From Dromaius novaehollandiae (taxonomy: Eukaryota > Chordata > Aves > Casuariiformes > Dromaiidae): 64,000 bases of DNA. The notes below the pieces were generated by a model, which was not told the DNA's origin, searched no databases, and was given only the letters and a program-made list of their open reading frames with translations. The translations under genes and the position numbers were made by a program. The stretch covers positions 146,957,017 to 147,021,016 of the forward strand of contig NC_088099.1 in assembly GCF_036370855.1 (NCBI RefSeq). The letters are read 5' to 3'. Shown here piece after piece: positions 53,301 through 64,000 of this stretch. Within the stretch, counting starts at the first letter, position 1, and each line of letters starts with the position of its first letter.

Positions 53301-56300
53301 ACATTCTTTTCATACTGTGATCTGGCATTTAATTTTTCTTTCTTACCTGTAGCATCCTCAAGGAAGATTTTGAGGAACCAGTTCTTTGCAAGGGGGACTT
53401 TGAATTTGCACGAACTATATCTAAGCGAGATTGATAGTCAGGTGGATAGAGTGAGCTCCGAAAAACCTGTTTGGATGAGAAAAGCTGTGATTTTGGTGCA
53501 ATGATACAGCTTGCAAGCTAACAGTTGGCAAGACTAAAGCCCTCTAACAAAAATGCAGCATTGGTCATAGGAGTGATTTACAGGTGGGAATCCGCAGTGG
53601 TTATCTGGGGTCTTGGCACACACTGTGTGCGGTATGAGGCAGGCCTCGCCTAGATGTGCAGATGAGTTTCAGGCTGAGCTAGAGATAGCAACCCCAGCTA
53701 GAGGTGACAACACCCGGGCAGGCTCTCCATTTTTGGAGGAGGTGAATTGCTCTGCCCTTTCACCAGCAAATCCTTGCTGCCAATCACAGTTGCATCACAA
53801 GAATTTCATCTGAAATGCTCAAGAGACATGTGCAGCTCAAGAACAATTTGGGAAAAGCCTTAGAATACGGGGGAAATGTAGCCTTCATTGTATTTACTAG
53901 TTCTTTTCATTAATCAAACAGTAATTTATAGGACTAGCAGCCTGGTACTGAAAACAGTAAAACTATTGAGGCGAGAATTTTTTTATTAAACTGAAGGAAG
54001 ATGGAAGAATTATGGCCAGTCAGTATTTTTATGGGAAGTAAATGTTGTCAAATTAACAGGAGGTATTAAGTGAGATTAGAAATTTGGTTGCAAGAGATAA
54101 ACCCCTGACTTAGAGGGGTTTTTTTTTGATTCAGTGATGCATGATTTTTTAATTATGAAACTAGAATAATATAACGTTGACATGGCACAGTTTAAACAAA
54201 GTTAAAAAACCCGAAAACTATTGAGTCTTAAATGTGACCGTCACTGAAGAATCATGATTTTACATATGTTTCAATGACTGAATACTGCCATCCTTAGTCC
54301 TATACAATGTCATGGAAAAAATAAAATTAGTACTGGTAAGATTTACAAAATCCCGAAATATTGGAAATGATCTAATTTCCTTGACAAACTGAATACACGC
54401 ACACAGTATCCATTTAAATAATAGTAAGTTTAAAGGTCCAATATCCAGAATAATTCTCAAGAGTAAAGGTGACTTGAAGGCAAACTGTAACTTTCACATG
54501 TCAAAAAAATTGGTAACAAATGTGTCTTCACTTTAGCAGCAGCCTTATAAACAATATCTGAAGGATGAAAAAAACAAAATTCAGAATAGAAAAAAAATAC
54601 AGATTTTTAATGGAGTAATTAGTGTTTAGAACATCTTATCAGAGTAATGATAAGATTCTCTCTTACTGTGCATCTTTACAGCAAGATTCACTGCAGAGGT
54701 AATCCTAGAAGGTGTCCTTTAATAACTGTAATTGAACTTGGCTTGGAGTGGTAATTAATTTAGGAAAAGTCTCTTATCTGTATTTTCTACAAAAGTTTAG
54801 ATAGTCACTGCTGTTCTCATCTACTTTTAAAATCTCTGAGCTTATAAACCTGTATGTTCTGTAAACTCCTTGTTGGAATGGTGCAAGAAGGGCTCAATGT
54901 AAAATTATAGTTTGTTCTGCTCACCTCATTTTTTGCCTGGAACATGTGTAGCTCAAGAATATGGAAAAAAATGACTTTATGTAATAAATAAATTGAAAAG
55001 TAAATTTTAATTACTCTCACCTCTAAATCTTCATTTTCGTCAATATTCTGGATATTTTGGTAGGCAGCAGTATAAATCTCTAAAGCTTTCCCATGGAATA
55101 ACATTTCAATGGTTATAAATTCAGAAAATATGTTCTAAAAGCAAATGAAAACAAAGGTTTTCTTAATGCAGTAAAGTACATTTCTGTTTCAAATAGAAGA
55201 GCTTACTGAATTGTGTGTGTGATATTTTTATGATACTAGGTTTTGTGCATTTGTATTTTTTGTAGCAAGAAGTCAGACCTGAATTTTAGAAATCAAATAA
55301 AATGCTGGTTGGGCTGTCATTTATCCAGTTGTCATTTCATACTAAATTTTAAGTAAACACTTGAAAAGCAAAGAGGACACTCATTAGGAGTAAATAAAAG
55401 GAGATCACAAAATCTATTTGCAAAACTATTCACTGCCTTTTGCTTTAGTGATAGCAACTTTTAACTTGTTTGGAACAAATTATCTGTAAATTCTAAACAT
55501 ATATGTAATTTAGAAATAATTATATATTATAATAATTTTTATATATATAAAAAAATCCTTCCCTTTACAATGATATCTCCTAAACTCACACAATCTTATT
55601 CATGTTCCATCAAATACTGGTGGGTTTGTTTGTTTTTTAACTCATTTTAATTCATTCATATTTATTTTCCTTTTTTTTCTTAATAAAACGTATTTCACTT
55701 TCAGCAATTTATAGTTAAATATGAGATTACGTAATTCAAACCATTCTCATTTGCTGTAGTCTTTGGGACTTAAGCAATCACTAAACATTTGACACTTTCT
55801 GCACAAGTAAGACTTAACTGCAGTAACCTGACCAAATCACGGATGCAAACATGGATGGTTATATTGTTTACTTATCACTATTACTGTTCATTTTACTGAT
55901 TTAATGCACACATCATTCCACTAACAAATGCAGCTACTAGCAAAGCAGAACACAGCAACTGTTGGACACTGCAGATGCTAAACAATCTAATCCAGGAAAA
56001 TCTTGAAGCTGATGAAACTGTAAGGATAATTAATTCATTTTGTAATTGCATGCAATTTCATGATCTTTTGATTATGAAATGCTTGTGAATATCACATGAT
56101 TTATATTTACATAGACTTAACTAAATGCTAAGTTATGCTAATCTTGCCAAAGAGTAACTATAGTAATTTTAAGATGCAAGATGAAATGTGACATCATACA
56201 CTGAAATGTGAGCACACATACTTTTATGTCCTTTATTTTCTGTTTCTCGAAATTATCAATGGTTTCCTCTAATTGCCGAGTTGTACGAGTTGCATCCAGT

Positions 56301-59300
56301 GAAGCTCTCTGCAATTCACTTTCAGCCTGATAAAATAAAACAAAGGTGAAATCACTCCTGTATTTGATACATACAAAGTTATTTGCTATAGTTACTATGA
56401 AAACCTTTAAATTTGGATTTTCAAAATATTACATATCTGGATTACCATATCTGCAGATTTGGTTATAGCTTAAAAAAGAAATAAAGATGCCTTCTCTACT
56501 GTCATGACTTCAGCAGGAAACAGGAAAAATGACTAGCTCCAGCCACGAGGGAAGGTCCCGCTGCCCCAATCCATTTTCTGCAGTGCTCACCTGCTAATTC
56601 TATTAAGCCATCCCTGACACTTACCTGACTACACAGTGACAGGGTTCAGGGAATTAACCATGCAGATGGGTTTACTCTTCAAAAAAGTTAATAGTTTTCT
56701 AGAGCTGTTATAAAGGAGAGGGCAGGAATACACAGGGCAGAGTGGTGGATGAGAGACTAAAACCACCCTTTCTTTTTGAGTGTAGATTAACTCACTGTAG
56801 AACAAATCTTTTCCAGTGCTGAACTTGGTCTTACTAAGTTTTTGTAGACTATTTAAACAGTCAGTGGAGCAGCAGCTGGAACTAATGCACTTTGCTGATA
56901 AGCATCAATAGACTAGAGAGTCAGTATCATTTTCAGATCCAAAAATGTTTCAGCTATTTTATAAAAACATTTTAAAACACTTATTTTATAAAAAATGGAA
57001 TATCTTTAGCAGGACACTGGGAAAAAGACACATCAACCAATCCCCAATACATAAATGCTGACACACTTTTTCTTACTCTGTTACTATAAAAAGCATTTTA
57101 GACATGTATTTTGACACAGTTATTAACTATATAAAAAACCACACAGTTCCATTTAAATAAAGATCTTGAAGCTATTTTGGTTAAGAACTGTGTACTCTTA
57201 CAAATATGTAAGAGTTTGCACTTGAAGACTGCAACATTTGGGTCTTCAGTATTTTCCATAAAACACCAGTGAAAAATTGCAGTGAAAATTAGCCAGGACA
57301 GTCTTTACTGACAAGCTCTGTTAGCAAGTATCTTCAGGAATCTATTCTGTCCTGGAATCTGAAAATGGTGTATGCATCAAGCAATTGTATCCTATGATCA
57401 AGATGCTGGATTCTTCCTATTTCTCCAACACTGCAGCTTAGAGAGGAACTTCTTTACAAGTGCTATGGCAGGGAAGCACACACCATGGGCCCAGTTCCCA
57501 TGACCTAATTTTTAGTGTTGTCTCTTGGAACCTAATGCATAATGTGTACTCCGTTGTTTCTTTTCCTTTAATTAAAATCAGTTAACCTTCTATTACAGGA
57601 TTGTCAACTTGAAATCTAATCTACTTACAAAAAAAAGTTTAAAGTTTGCATAGACACAATTCTGCCATTACTGGGTAAACAAAATTAGTAGTGATCTGAA
57701 GTATTAAATTTGGTTGTGATCATTTCCCTTTCTTGACTTTTCTCCATAGACAGGAGGGAAACAGACTAAGACAAGACATTTTGTATATTCTCAATTATAA
57801 CAATCATTTGCTCTTTTTAAATGAAAGCAGCTGTTATGTATAAGCAGTCATTACACATGCAAATACTGTATGTTATTTCTGTGATAATGAAATGTATCTT
57901 CTTGATCCATCTTAAGTAGACTGGGCAGATTTTGCATGCTGATGCTTTGGGAAAGGAATTTTGTTTGCTGTAGAGTGAAATGTTTAAACTTGCAGAACTT
58001 GCACAGTTTGCAGAATAGCAGTTTGAAATTAAAGATTTCATTCTGATGTTTTCTCTTTTGGAATACCCACCTGTGACTGGAAATATATGTAAAGGAAAAA
58101 TGGCAAAATAACAATCAATATTCATTATCAAAATAGCTATTCCCATATCCATCTTAATATATTGTGAAGTATTTACTTCAGATATTTGAAAACTTATGTA
58201 TATTTAGAGGCTGCTATTACTAAGGTGTCCAAAACTTCCTGTTGTAGGATGTTATTTACAATTTATTATAACTTCGTCAGAATTTGAGCATTCAGGCTGA
58301 AATATTTCATGACAGGTGTTTGTCTTGGACTGAGAGTATGCCTATTTTTTTTTTAATTCAGACAACCTAGGTATGCTACTTCGGAAAATGTGTTTTCATT
58401 TTAGAAAAGTCTGATAAGGTTTTCTTTGCAAAGCTCTACTACCCCCTCTTTTTGTAATATGGACTTGAAATGTGGGAATGAGTACAGATCTTCTGCTAAA
58501 TATGGCCCAAGCTGTTAACTGCTGATATGTCACAACTGCACATGAACAACAGAACCAAGGCCGGAGCCTAACAGCTACGCTGTCATCAATGAACGTGGTC
58601 AAGCCTCTCTCAGACCTACAAAGCTTACCCATGTACACCCTCCAAAAGCAAATGAACACATTCCAGCCCAGCTCAGATAAATTAAATGTTCCATCTCTGG
58701 GAATGGGGTCAGGTATAGGAGCTAAGCTTGCATCTAATATCTTGCACCTAACACCTGTTCTGAATGTTACTTTAGCTGGGACTCGGGCAGCGTGGACGAG
58801 AAGCTGACCAAAGTGCCATAAAGTAAAGGCTAGACGGTAGACACTGTGCAGGGCATCAGTAAAGAATATGGGACAAGACGCTATACCCAAAAAGAAATGT
58901 GACCTCTTTTCAGCCTACAAATGCTCAAATGCACTGTTCCCACCTCCCAGCAGAATTTCTTTACCACAAGGTCTGACATGTAAGTTACTCTACTGAGGCG
59001 TTCCTTTCTATACCAGTGCAAAGGGTGTTTTATAGTGCTTGATCTTTTCCTGGCCCAGGGAAGCCAAAGTTACACAATGGGTTCCTGCTCCCTATACTAT
59101 TTTTGCACTTTGTTTTGATCACTTTAAAATACAAGCGTATAGCATTTGGTGCCTTTGGGCACATGCAAAAGTAGACTCTACTGAGATTTAATAACTATTC
59201 AGGCAAAGCCTTGAGTACAGAAAACACAGGTGTTGTAAGAAACTACGCTACGGAAGGATATTTGGGAGCAGCTTAGCAAAGAGACAAGAGAGAACAAGCT

Positions 59301-60547
59301 AAGTGCCAGCAATATATCTATAAAATCAACTGGGAATTACTGGGGGGGGGGGGGGGGAAGCGGAAGGGTGAGGAGGGAAGGGCACAGTCTTCCTTTAGGG
59401 AGAATAGCTTAGTGTTATTATTTACTCCTTTAATTCTAATAAAGGAGAACTCTGCATCACAGCTCAAGTTCCAACCCTAAGGCTGATATCTGTGTGTCTT
59501 CATTACACAAGGAACACTAATTAGTCATCCCTTGATTTAACTGATTTGATTAGTACTACATACGAATTCTTTGGCAGAGACAAAAATCGAATGTAATTCT
59601 CTGGGTGACATTTCATCGTCATAGCCATTTTGTCTCTTTGTGAAGTCCCATGCCCCAATCACTGTATTTGCTTCTCATTTCTGAAATAAAGTTGATGAGA
59701 TACTGCAGACTGCGTTGCTTCACTACACAGTCCTGAGTCCAACTCCAGAATGCAAGAAAAAACAAACAGTACACAACCATTAACATAATATATGGTGCAA
59801 AGGGACTAAACTAAGACTGCCTTGACGACCTTTAATCTGACATTTCCTAGATTCTGATTGCTTCAGAATTTGAAACTTTTATGCGATTTTAATGGAAATT
59901 CTGTGGTGGTTTAATTTTTTCCTGTAATACAGAATAGCATCCTATGGAAAGTCACTGGCCTTTTGGGAGAAAGAGTAGTCTGGTGGAGTATTCTGCTAAC
60001 AGTCTTGCAACTTTTCCTGTCACACTTCATCTCATAGTTGGAGGAAATTCACACCCCATGTAGGTAAAAGGAAGAATGATAACTACCAAAATGACAGAAA
60101 AACAACAAAAGAAAAAAATCTACAGAAATAGAAAAGGAGGTGTCTGATTAAACTTGTTTTCAAAACCCTCTAATATCCTAGATGCAATGTATGCCTAACT
60201 GTCTTTCCTATACATATCACATACTTTACAGTTTCTTTTCAGTCAGAAAAGGAGTAGGTAATAAAGCAGCTATTATAAGCTATAACTCATTATTACAAAC
60301 CCTGAAAGAATGTAATGGACACAAAATGAACATAGAAAAGAGCCCTGAAAAGAATATTCCTTTCATATTACTTTCTAAACACCATGTTTTTAATTCCTGG
60401 GAAATTTTAAAAATATTTTTTATAGTCACTAGAATCAGAGGATACGATAATGTGTCGATCTGATGGATTCCGCTGACGTGTCTTTTCCAGTTGAGATAAT
60501 TGCTTGGCTTCTCGATTCTTTGCTGTTAAGGTTGCTTTAAGATCGTC
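47274..60547 (-). CDS. CIBAR1: CIBAR1 (FAM92A), last five coding exons; 5' part outside window
   Basis: CIBAR1 is a BAR-domain protein that works with CBY1 at the base of the cilium and has also been placed at mitochondrial membranes; human loss is linked to polydactyly. Five exons join in phase 0 throughout to 555 nt, 184 residues plus stop. They cover the second half of the BAR domain ([17 protein letters not shown] to the [15 protein letters not shown] helix), a linker with [14 protein letters not shown], and an acidic C-terminus. By comparison with human (289 residues) about 109 N-terminal residues lie to the right of 60547, and I saw no exon for them up to 64000. The tail has a long Glu/Asp run and ends DATKEER rather than the human NFLK. 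The gene converges on RBM12B. No broken frame was found. Confidence 0.95.
47388..53346. other. CIBAR1: CIBAR1 last intron, ~6 kb; nothing further recognised
   Basis: AT-rich intron between the linker exon and the terminal exon. I found no extra coding exon, RNA gene or named repeat beyond the T-G tract. Confidence 0.55.
47497..47516. repeat. T8-G12 homopolymer junction in the last CIBAR1 intron
   Basis: Eight T then twelve G on the plus strand, followed by a purine-rich GGGA block to about 47545. It lies 110 bp upstream (in transcript sense) of the terminal CIBAR1 exon. Confidence 0.9.
53347..53466 (-). CDS. CIBAR1: CIBAR1 exon, C-terminal linker (VFRSSLY...)
   Basis: Reads [20 protein letters not shown] then NSKSPLQR, matching human [20 protein letters not shown]. 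Its last twelve residues differ from human. Acceptor AAACAG, donor GTAAGA. Confidence 0.95.
55021..55134 (-). CDS. CIBAR1: CIBAR1 exon, end of BAR domain (NIFSEF...)
   Basis: Reads [20 protein letters not shown], then [15 protein letters not shown], almost the human text. Acceptor TTTTAG, donor GTGAGA. Confidence 0.97.
56222..56326 (-). CDS. CIBAR1: CIBAR1 exon, BAR domain (AESELQR...)
   Basis: Reads [20 protein letters not shown] then [11 protein letters not shown], a helical, charged stretch close to human. Donor GTATGT; thirty-five whole codons. Confidence 0.96.
58396..58890 (-). other. Unrecognised 164-codon open frame in a CIBAR1 intron
   Basis: A 164-codon open frame on the minus strand, longer than the other intronic frames here, in a patch of slightly raised GC. 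The translation is rich in Phe, Arg and Cys and has hydrophobic stretches, but shows no motif that I know. It could be a relic of a retroelement or chance. It has no evident promoter or splice context. Confidence 0.2.
59342..59357. repeat. G16 homopolymer in a CIBAR1 intron
   Basis: Sixteen G in a row on the plus strand, followed by a purine-rich stretch to about 59380. Confidence 0.9.
60446..60547 (-). CDS. CIBAR1: CIBAR1 exon, BAR domain (DDLKATL...)
   Basis: Reads [20 protein letters not shown], then [11 protein letters not shown]. Acceptor TTTCCAG. The only donor that keeps phase is GTATCC, which is weak and leaves out the Ser-Gln that human has at this joint. Confidence 0.93.
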
Positions 60548-63500
60548 CTGGAAATAAAATGTTTTGGACATATTTGAAATCAATCTAGGATAATATGAAA
60601 TGTGCTTTTCTTCATGTATGGATTACCTAGAAAACGAACAAAGCTTCTGCTTTAAACAAAACCAGATTTTACTGATCTTATCCTGTTAAATGATCTCCTG
60701 AAAGAGAAGTCAATGGGGACTGATAGAGTTTAGCACTTTGCACAACTCTCTGTATCACACACTGTATTTTAAAATGTGAAAAAAAAAAAGAAAGAAAGAA
60801 AACAGCTTTTCAAGAAAAGTGCAGTAGATGGTTAAAAGCTGAGATACCAAAACTGGTAACTGGACAGCCCCATTCTGGCTTAGCAATGGAATAAAGGTGG
60901 CATTTAGAACTAGACAGCAACATATAACAAATCGTTTAAAAAAAAGAAATCCAGCAGTGAGTATAAAATAGAAGTTATAAAGAACAGAAAACTGGTACAC
61001 AAATCTTAAGACATTAGAGAAAATCCATGACTGAAAGGGTTATAGATAGTAAAGAGCTTAAACAGATTTGGAACAAGGCACATCCTAGTAATGATGTAGT
61101 TGGAGAAGATGAATCTGTTTACACACAGTTCACAAATTCTTGTTCATATTATAAAACTGCATTTTGTAAATACTTTGGAGTACCTGAGATCTTAAATTTG
61201 CTGTCAGATATCACTCCATTGCTCCTGGTATGCAAGATGTCATTAATTTTGATGGCTCCTATTTAAAGGAGCAGTACTTTAAGGCAAGTATAAATAAAAC
61301 CCAAAGTCTAAGCAAATTTAACTGAGGCAGGAATTGAGCATACATTTCAAACCATCATTTCCTCTAAAACAAACAAACAAAAAAACCCCACAAAACAGTT
61401 CCCATTTATCTAACACTCTAGAAAGACAAGTGGAATAAAGATATTAAAAACTATCATCTCAGCAACTGCCTGTGCTCTTTCTCTGGGCTTCAGAATTTTA
61501 ACATAGTTTTAGGTCTCCTTCACTTGGCCCAGAAAGACATGAAATCAAGAGTGTCTCTTCCCAAGTCCTAGCATCCTATGACCACATCACAAGCCAGTCA
61601 CACAAACACAGGCCTAACAAGTTTCAAAGTGCTTGGTGTTTCTCCAAAAATGAGTTTGTAAATGAGCTCACATCAAAATAGGAAGTTTCTTTGTTTCTAT
61701 CCTTATTGGTTTCATGCCCTTGTATATGTGACTGTCATTGTGCTTTGTCTTTAGAGACACAGAACTTGTTTCTAATAACGAAACCAACTATATTGTTAGC
61801 CTATCACAACTAATATTGCATTGCATCTTTTCTTCCAAAAGAAAAGTTACACTATCTTTACTGCCATCTAAAAGACTGCTGGAAGAGGGTTTTCTTCTCT
61901 ATGAAAGCTGTGCAGGTACAAGAAAAGGAATAATAAAAAACCAAACTTTTTTAATGCTTTATATTTTTAATTTTTAATTCAAGCTACAGAAAGGGAACAG
62001 GCAAAAATAGATTTTTTTTCCCCATAGAACAAAGCAGTTTTATATATAATGGTCACAGCTGAATGTTCAGTGTTATAAAATGACGGGGCCCCATTAACAG
62101 CACTGACTTTCTAGGCTCATTTGAAACAGCTGATCAGAATTAACACTGTGGCTTAAAGGGTTCTGATCTCCATCCACAGAATACTTTAGAATCCTGAGGA
62201 CACCATTAAAAAGTTACCATAATAAAATACAGTACTTTTTCCAGCACATGGTGGCTTTGGAAATCTCTACAAGGACTGCATTGTTCCTTTCTCTACTTCT
62301 GTTCTCTGTAGCAACAACAGCCATCAAACATAGTTTTCTGTGCTAGCTAAAGGCTCACAGAAAGTTTTGGTGCTGCTGTGGTTACAGTGATAGAGCTGTA
62401 CACAAGTTTTGGATGTACAAAGATAGGGTACAGAGAAGACATACATATTCCATCCAGACTGTTGAAAAAATGAAAAAGGTGTAGAAAGAGCCATAAAGAA
62501 ATTTCAAAAACTGGGGAAAACACCATCATCATGAAAGAACTGAGTCTAAACTGAAAAGAATGAGAAATATTTTGACTAACATCTAAATACCTTTGCTAAG
62601 AGAAGGTATGATATCATACATCTCTTTAATCTCACAGGGAAAGTGCATAACAAGAACCAGAGATTAGGCACTGAAGCTAGACAGATTCAAATTATAAATC
62701 TTTCATTTAAAGCCAACAACGCAAGCAACCCCACTGAGATCAACTAACCACTGGAACAAACCACCACAAACAATTCTACGTTCTCTTCCAGTGTCTTCAG
62801 TCAAGACTGGATGCATTTTTGGAAAATATGCTTTAATTAAATCCAAGGAGTAATTGGATGGAATGCAATAGCCTGTGAGATATAAAGGACATGTATGGAG
62901 AATATTAAATTGCTCGTAGTCCCTCTTGCTTTAAGCTACGGATTTCTTAAAGTCACATATAAGAACTCTGCTCAACCATCTAATTCCAGAGTGTTCAGAA
63001 GTACAGCTATTGTCTGCCTGCCAGGCAAGGAGCTGGTAAATCCTCATCACTGCACTGTTACCTGCTTCAATCATGGACACATTAACCCAAACCAGTCCTT
63101 TCCTCTACATGTGAATCACCTTAGTTTTATGATGTCCTGTTCTATATGAAGAAAAGAAATAGAAACAGAGTTGCCAAAAAGCAGAAAATGGAGGCTGACA
63201 TACAGAAAAATGAAACAGAAATAAATCCTAAAATGCTACACTGACACTGCATTACAGGACAAGAATACCATACTAGCGTCCACTGAGGCTGTGAATTCCT
63301 GCCCAAAGGAGCTATTCAGCATGGTAAACCATCTAATCAATCCTGCTCAGATCAAACCAGGACATGCGACCTGAAAACATTTTTATTGCATTAACAGATA
63401 AAGGACAAACATCCATTCTTATTGACCTCGGCCTCTTTAAAACATTTAGTATCACAGGACATTGATCTCTTACTTGAAGGAAATAGCAACAATTCTTTTT

Positions 63501-64000
63501 ACATACAGCACTAAAACAGTGAATCTGTTCCAGGATGTACACAAACTAAGTAGTAAGTACATCCCCTTTATAAAAAGTGCTATAAGACAGATTCTGTCTG
63601 GTTTTACTTAATACAGTTAATGTAGTTACTAGGTAAAGTGGTCCTACAGCTACAGCCCTGCGCCAGCTTTTCACAAGGCGACACAGCTTCCTATTTTCAC
63701 TGAGCATGGCCCAGTGTTTGGAAACGATAAATGAAGACCAGGCAGCTGAAGTTTTAACCAAAGCTTATGGTAGCAGGCAGAAAAAAAAAAATCATTTAGT
63801 GTTCAACATCTTTAGTGAAGTCTGTCCTAGTTCAAAGGTCCATTGCTGATATAGTTAATCCTATCTACAGCTTAGGAATACTCCAGAACCCCTCACTATA
63901 GCTAGGAAAAATACCACGTAACAGTTTCTAGAATTGTAAATGGCATAGACAGTGGAGACGCCATTCGTTCTTGCAAACGATGACCTGGCTTCAGTGACTT
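60548..64000. other. CIBAR1: CIBAR1 intron running off the right edge
   Basis: I looked on the minus strand for the preceding exon, whose human text is like EVERLEAKVVEPLK, and did not find it. The stretch is AT-rich with one old CR1-like fragment. Short open frames on both strands look random. Confidence 0.55.
62640..62895 (+). mobile_element. Old CR1-like LINE 3'-end fragment
   Basis: The text AACCACTGGAACAAACCACC, then TCAAGACTGGATGCATTTTT, GGAAAATATGCTTTAATTAAA and a later AATAGCCTGTGAGATATA follows the 3' region of an older sauropsid CR1 family, in sense orientation on the plus strand. It is clearly diverged, with small gaps, and cut off before the usual 3' end. Confidence 0.6.

Overview
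The window looks like a bird nuclear chromosome. It is AT-rich, with genes split into many short exons by introns of 0.1-8 kb and with two sharp CpG-island promoters. It carries a 3'-end fragment of a CR1 LINE of avian type and a second, older CR1-like fragment. Assignment to a bird, probably a neognath, is an inference from the CR1 text, the compact introns and the protein sequences; I cannot name the species. There is no sign of bacterial genes, a virus or a CRISPR array.

Three protein genes account for the window. (1) TMEM67 (meckelin) lies on the minus strand from 33654 down to 4246. I could splice all 28 coding exons by hand with consistent GT/AG sites and phases, giving 980 codons plus a stop with no break. 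(2) RBM12B lies on the plus strand. Its promoter is the CpG island at about 35.2-36.4 kb, it has a long intron in the 5'UTR, and a single coding exon (39192-41297, 701 codons) encodes five RRM domains. (3) CIBAR1 (formerly FAM92A) lies on the minus strand. Its last five coding exons lie between 60547 and 47274, and the first part of the gene (about 109 residues by comparison with human) lies beyond the right edge.

Layout: 1-4245 is the 3' flank and UTR of TMEM67; 4246-33654 is TMEM67; 33655-35800 is a 2-kb head-to-head spacer with two CpG islands; about 35.8-41.75 kb is RBM12B; 41.75-47.27 kb is the tail-to-tail spacer with a CR1 fragment; 47274 to the right edge is CIBAR1. The order and relative orientation TMEM67-RBM12B-CIBAR1 are, from general knowledge, those of human 8q22.1, viewed from the other strand.

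Functionally, two ciliary genes (meckelin of the transition zone and the BAR-domain protein CIBAR1) flank an RRM protein gene. Points to check: an RFX X-box-like palindrome lying on the TMEM67 start codon, four NRF1-type motifs in the RBM12B island, a degenerate ~150-bp tandem array in TMEM67 intron 26, an expanded acidic tail in CIBAR1, a very short proline-rich repeat in RBM12B compared with mammals, and a polyadenylation hexamer buried in a perfect hairpin just after the RBM12B stop. I did not find a convincing new biological system.
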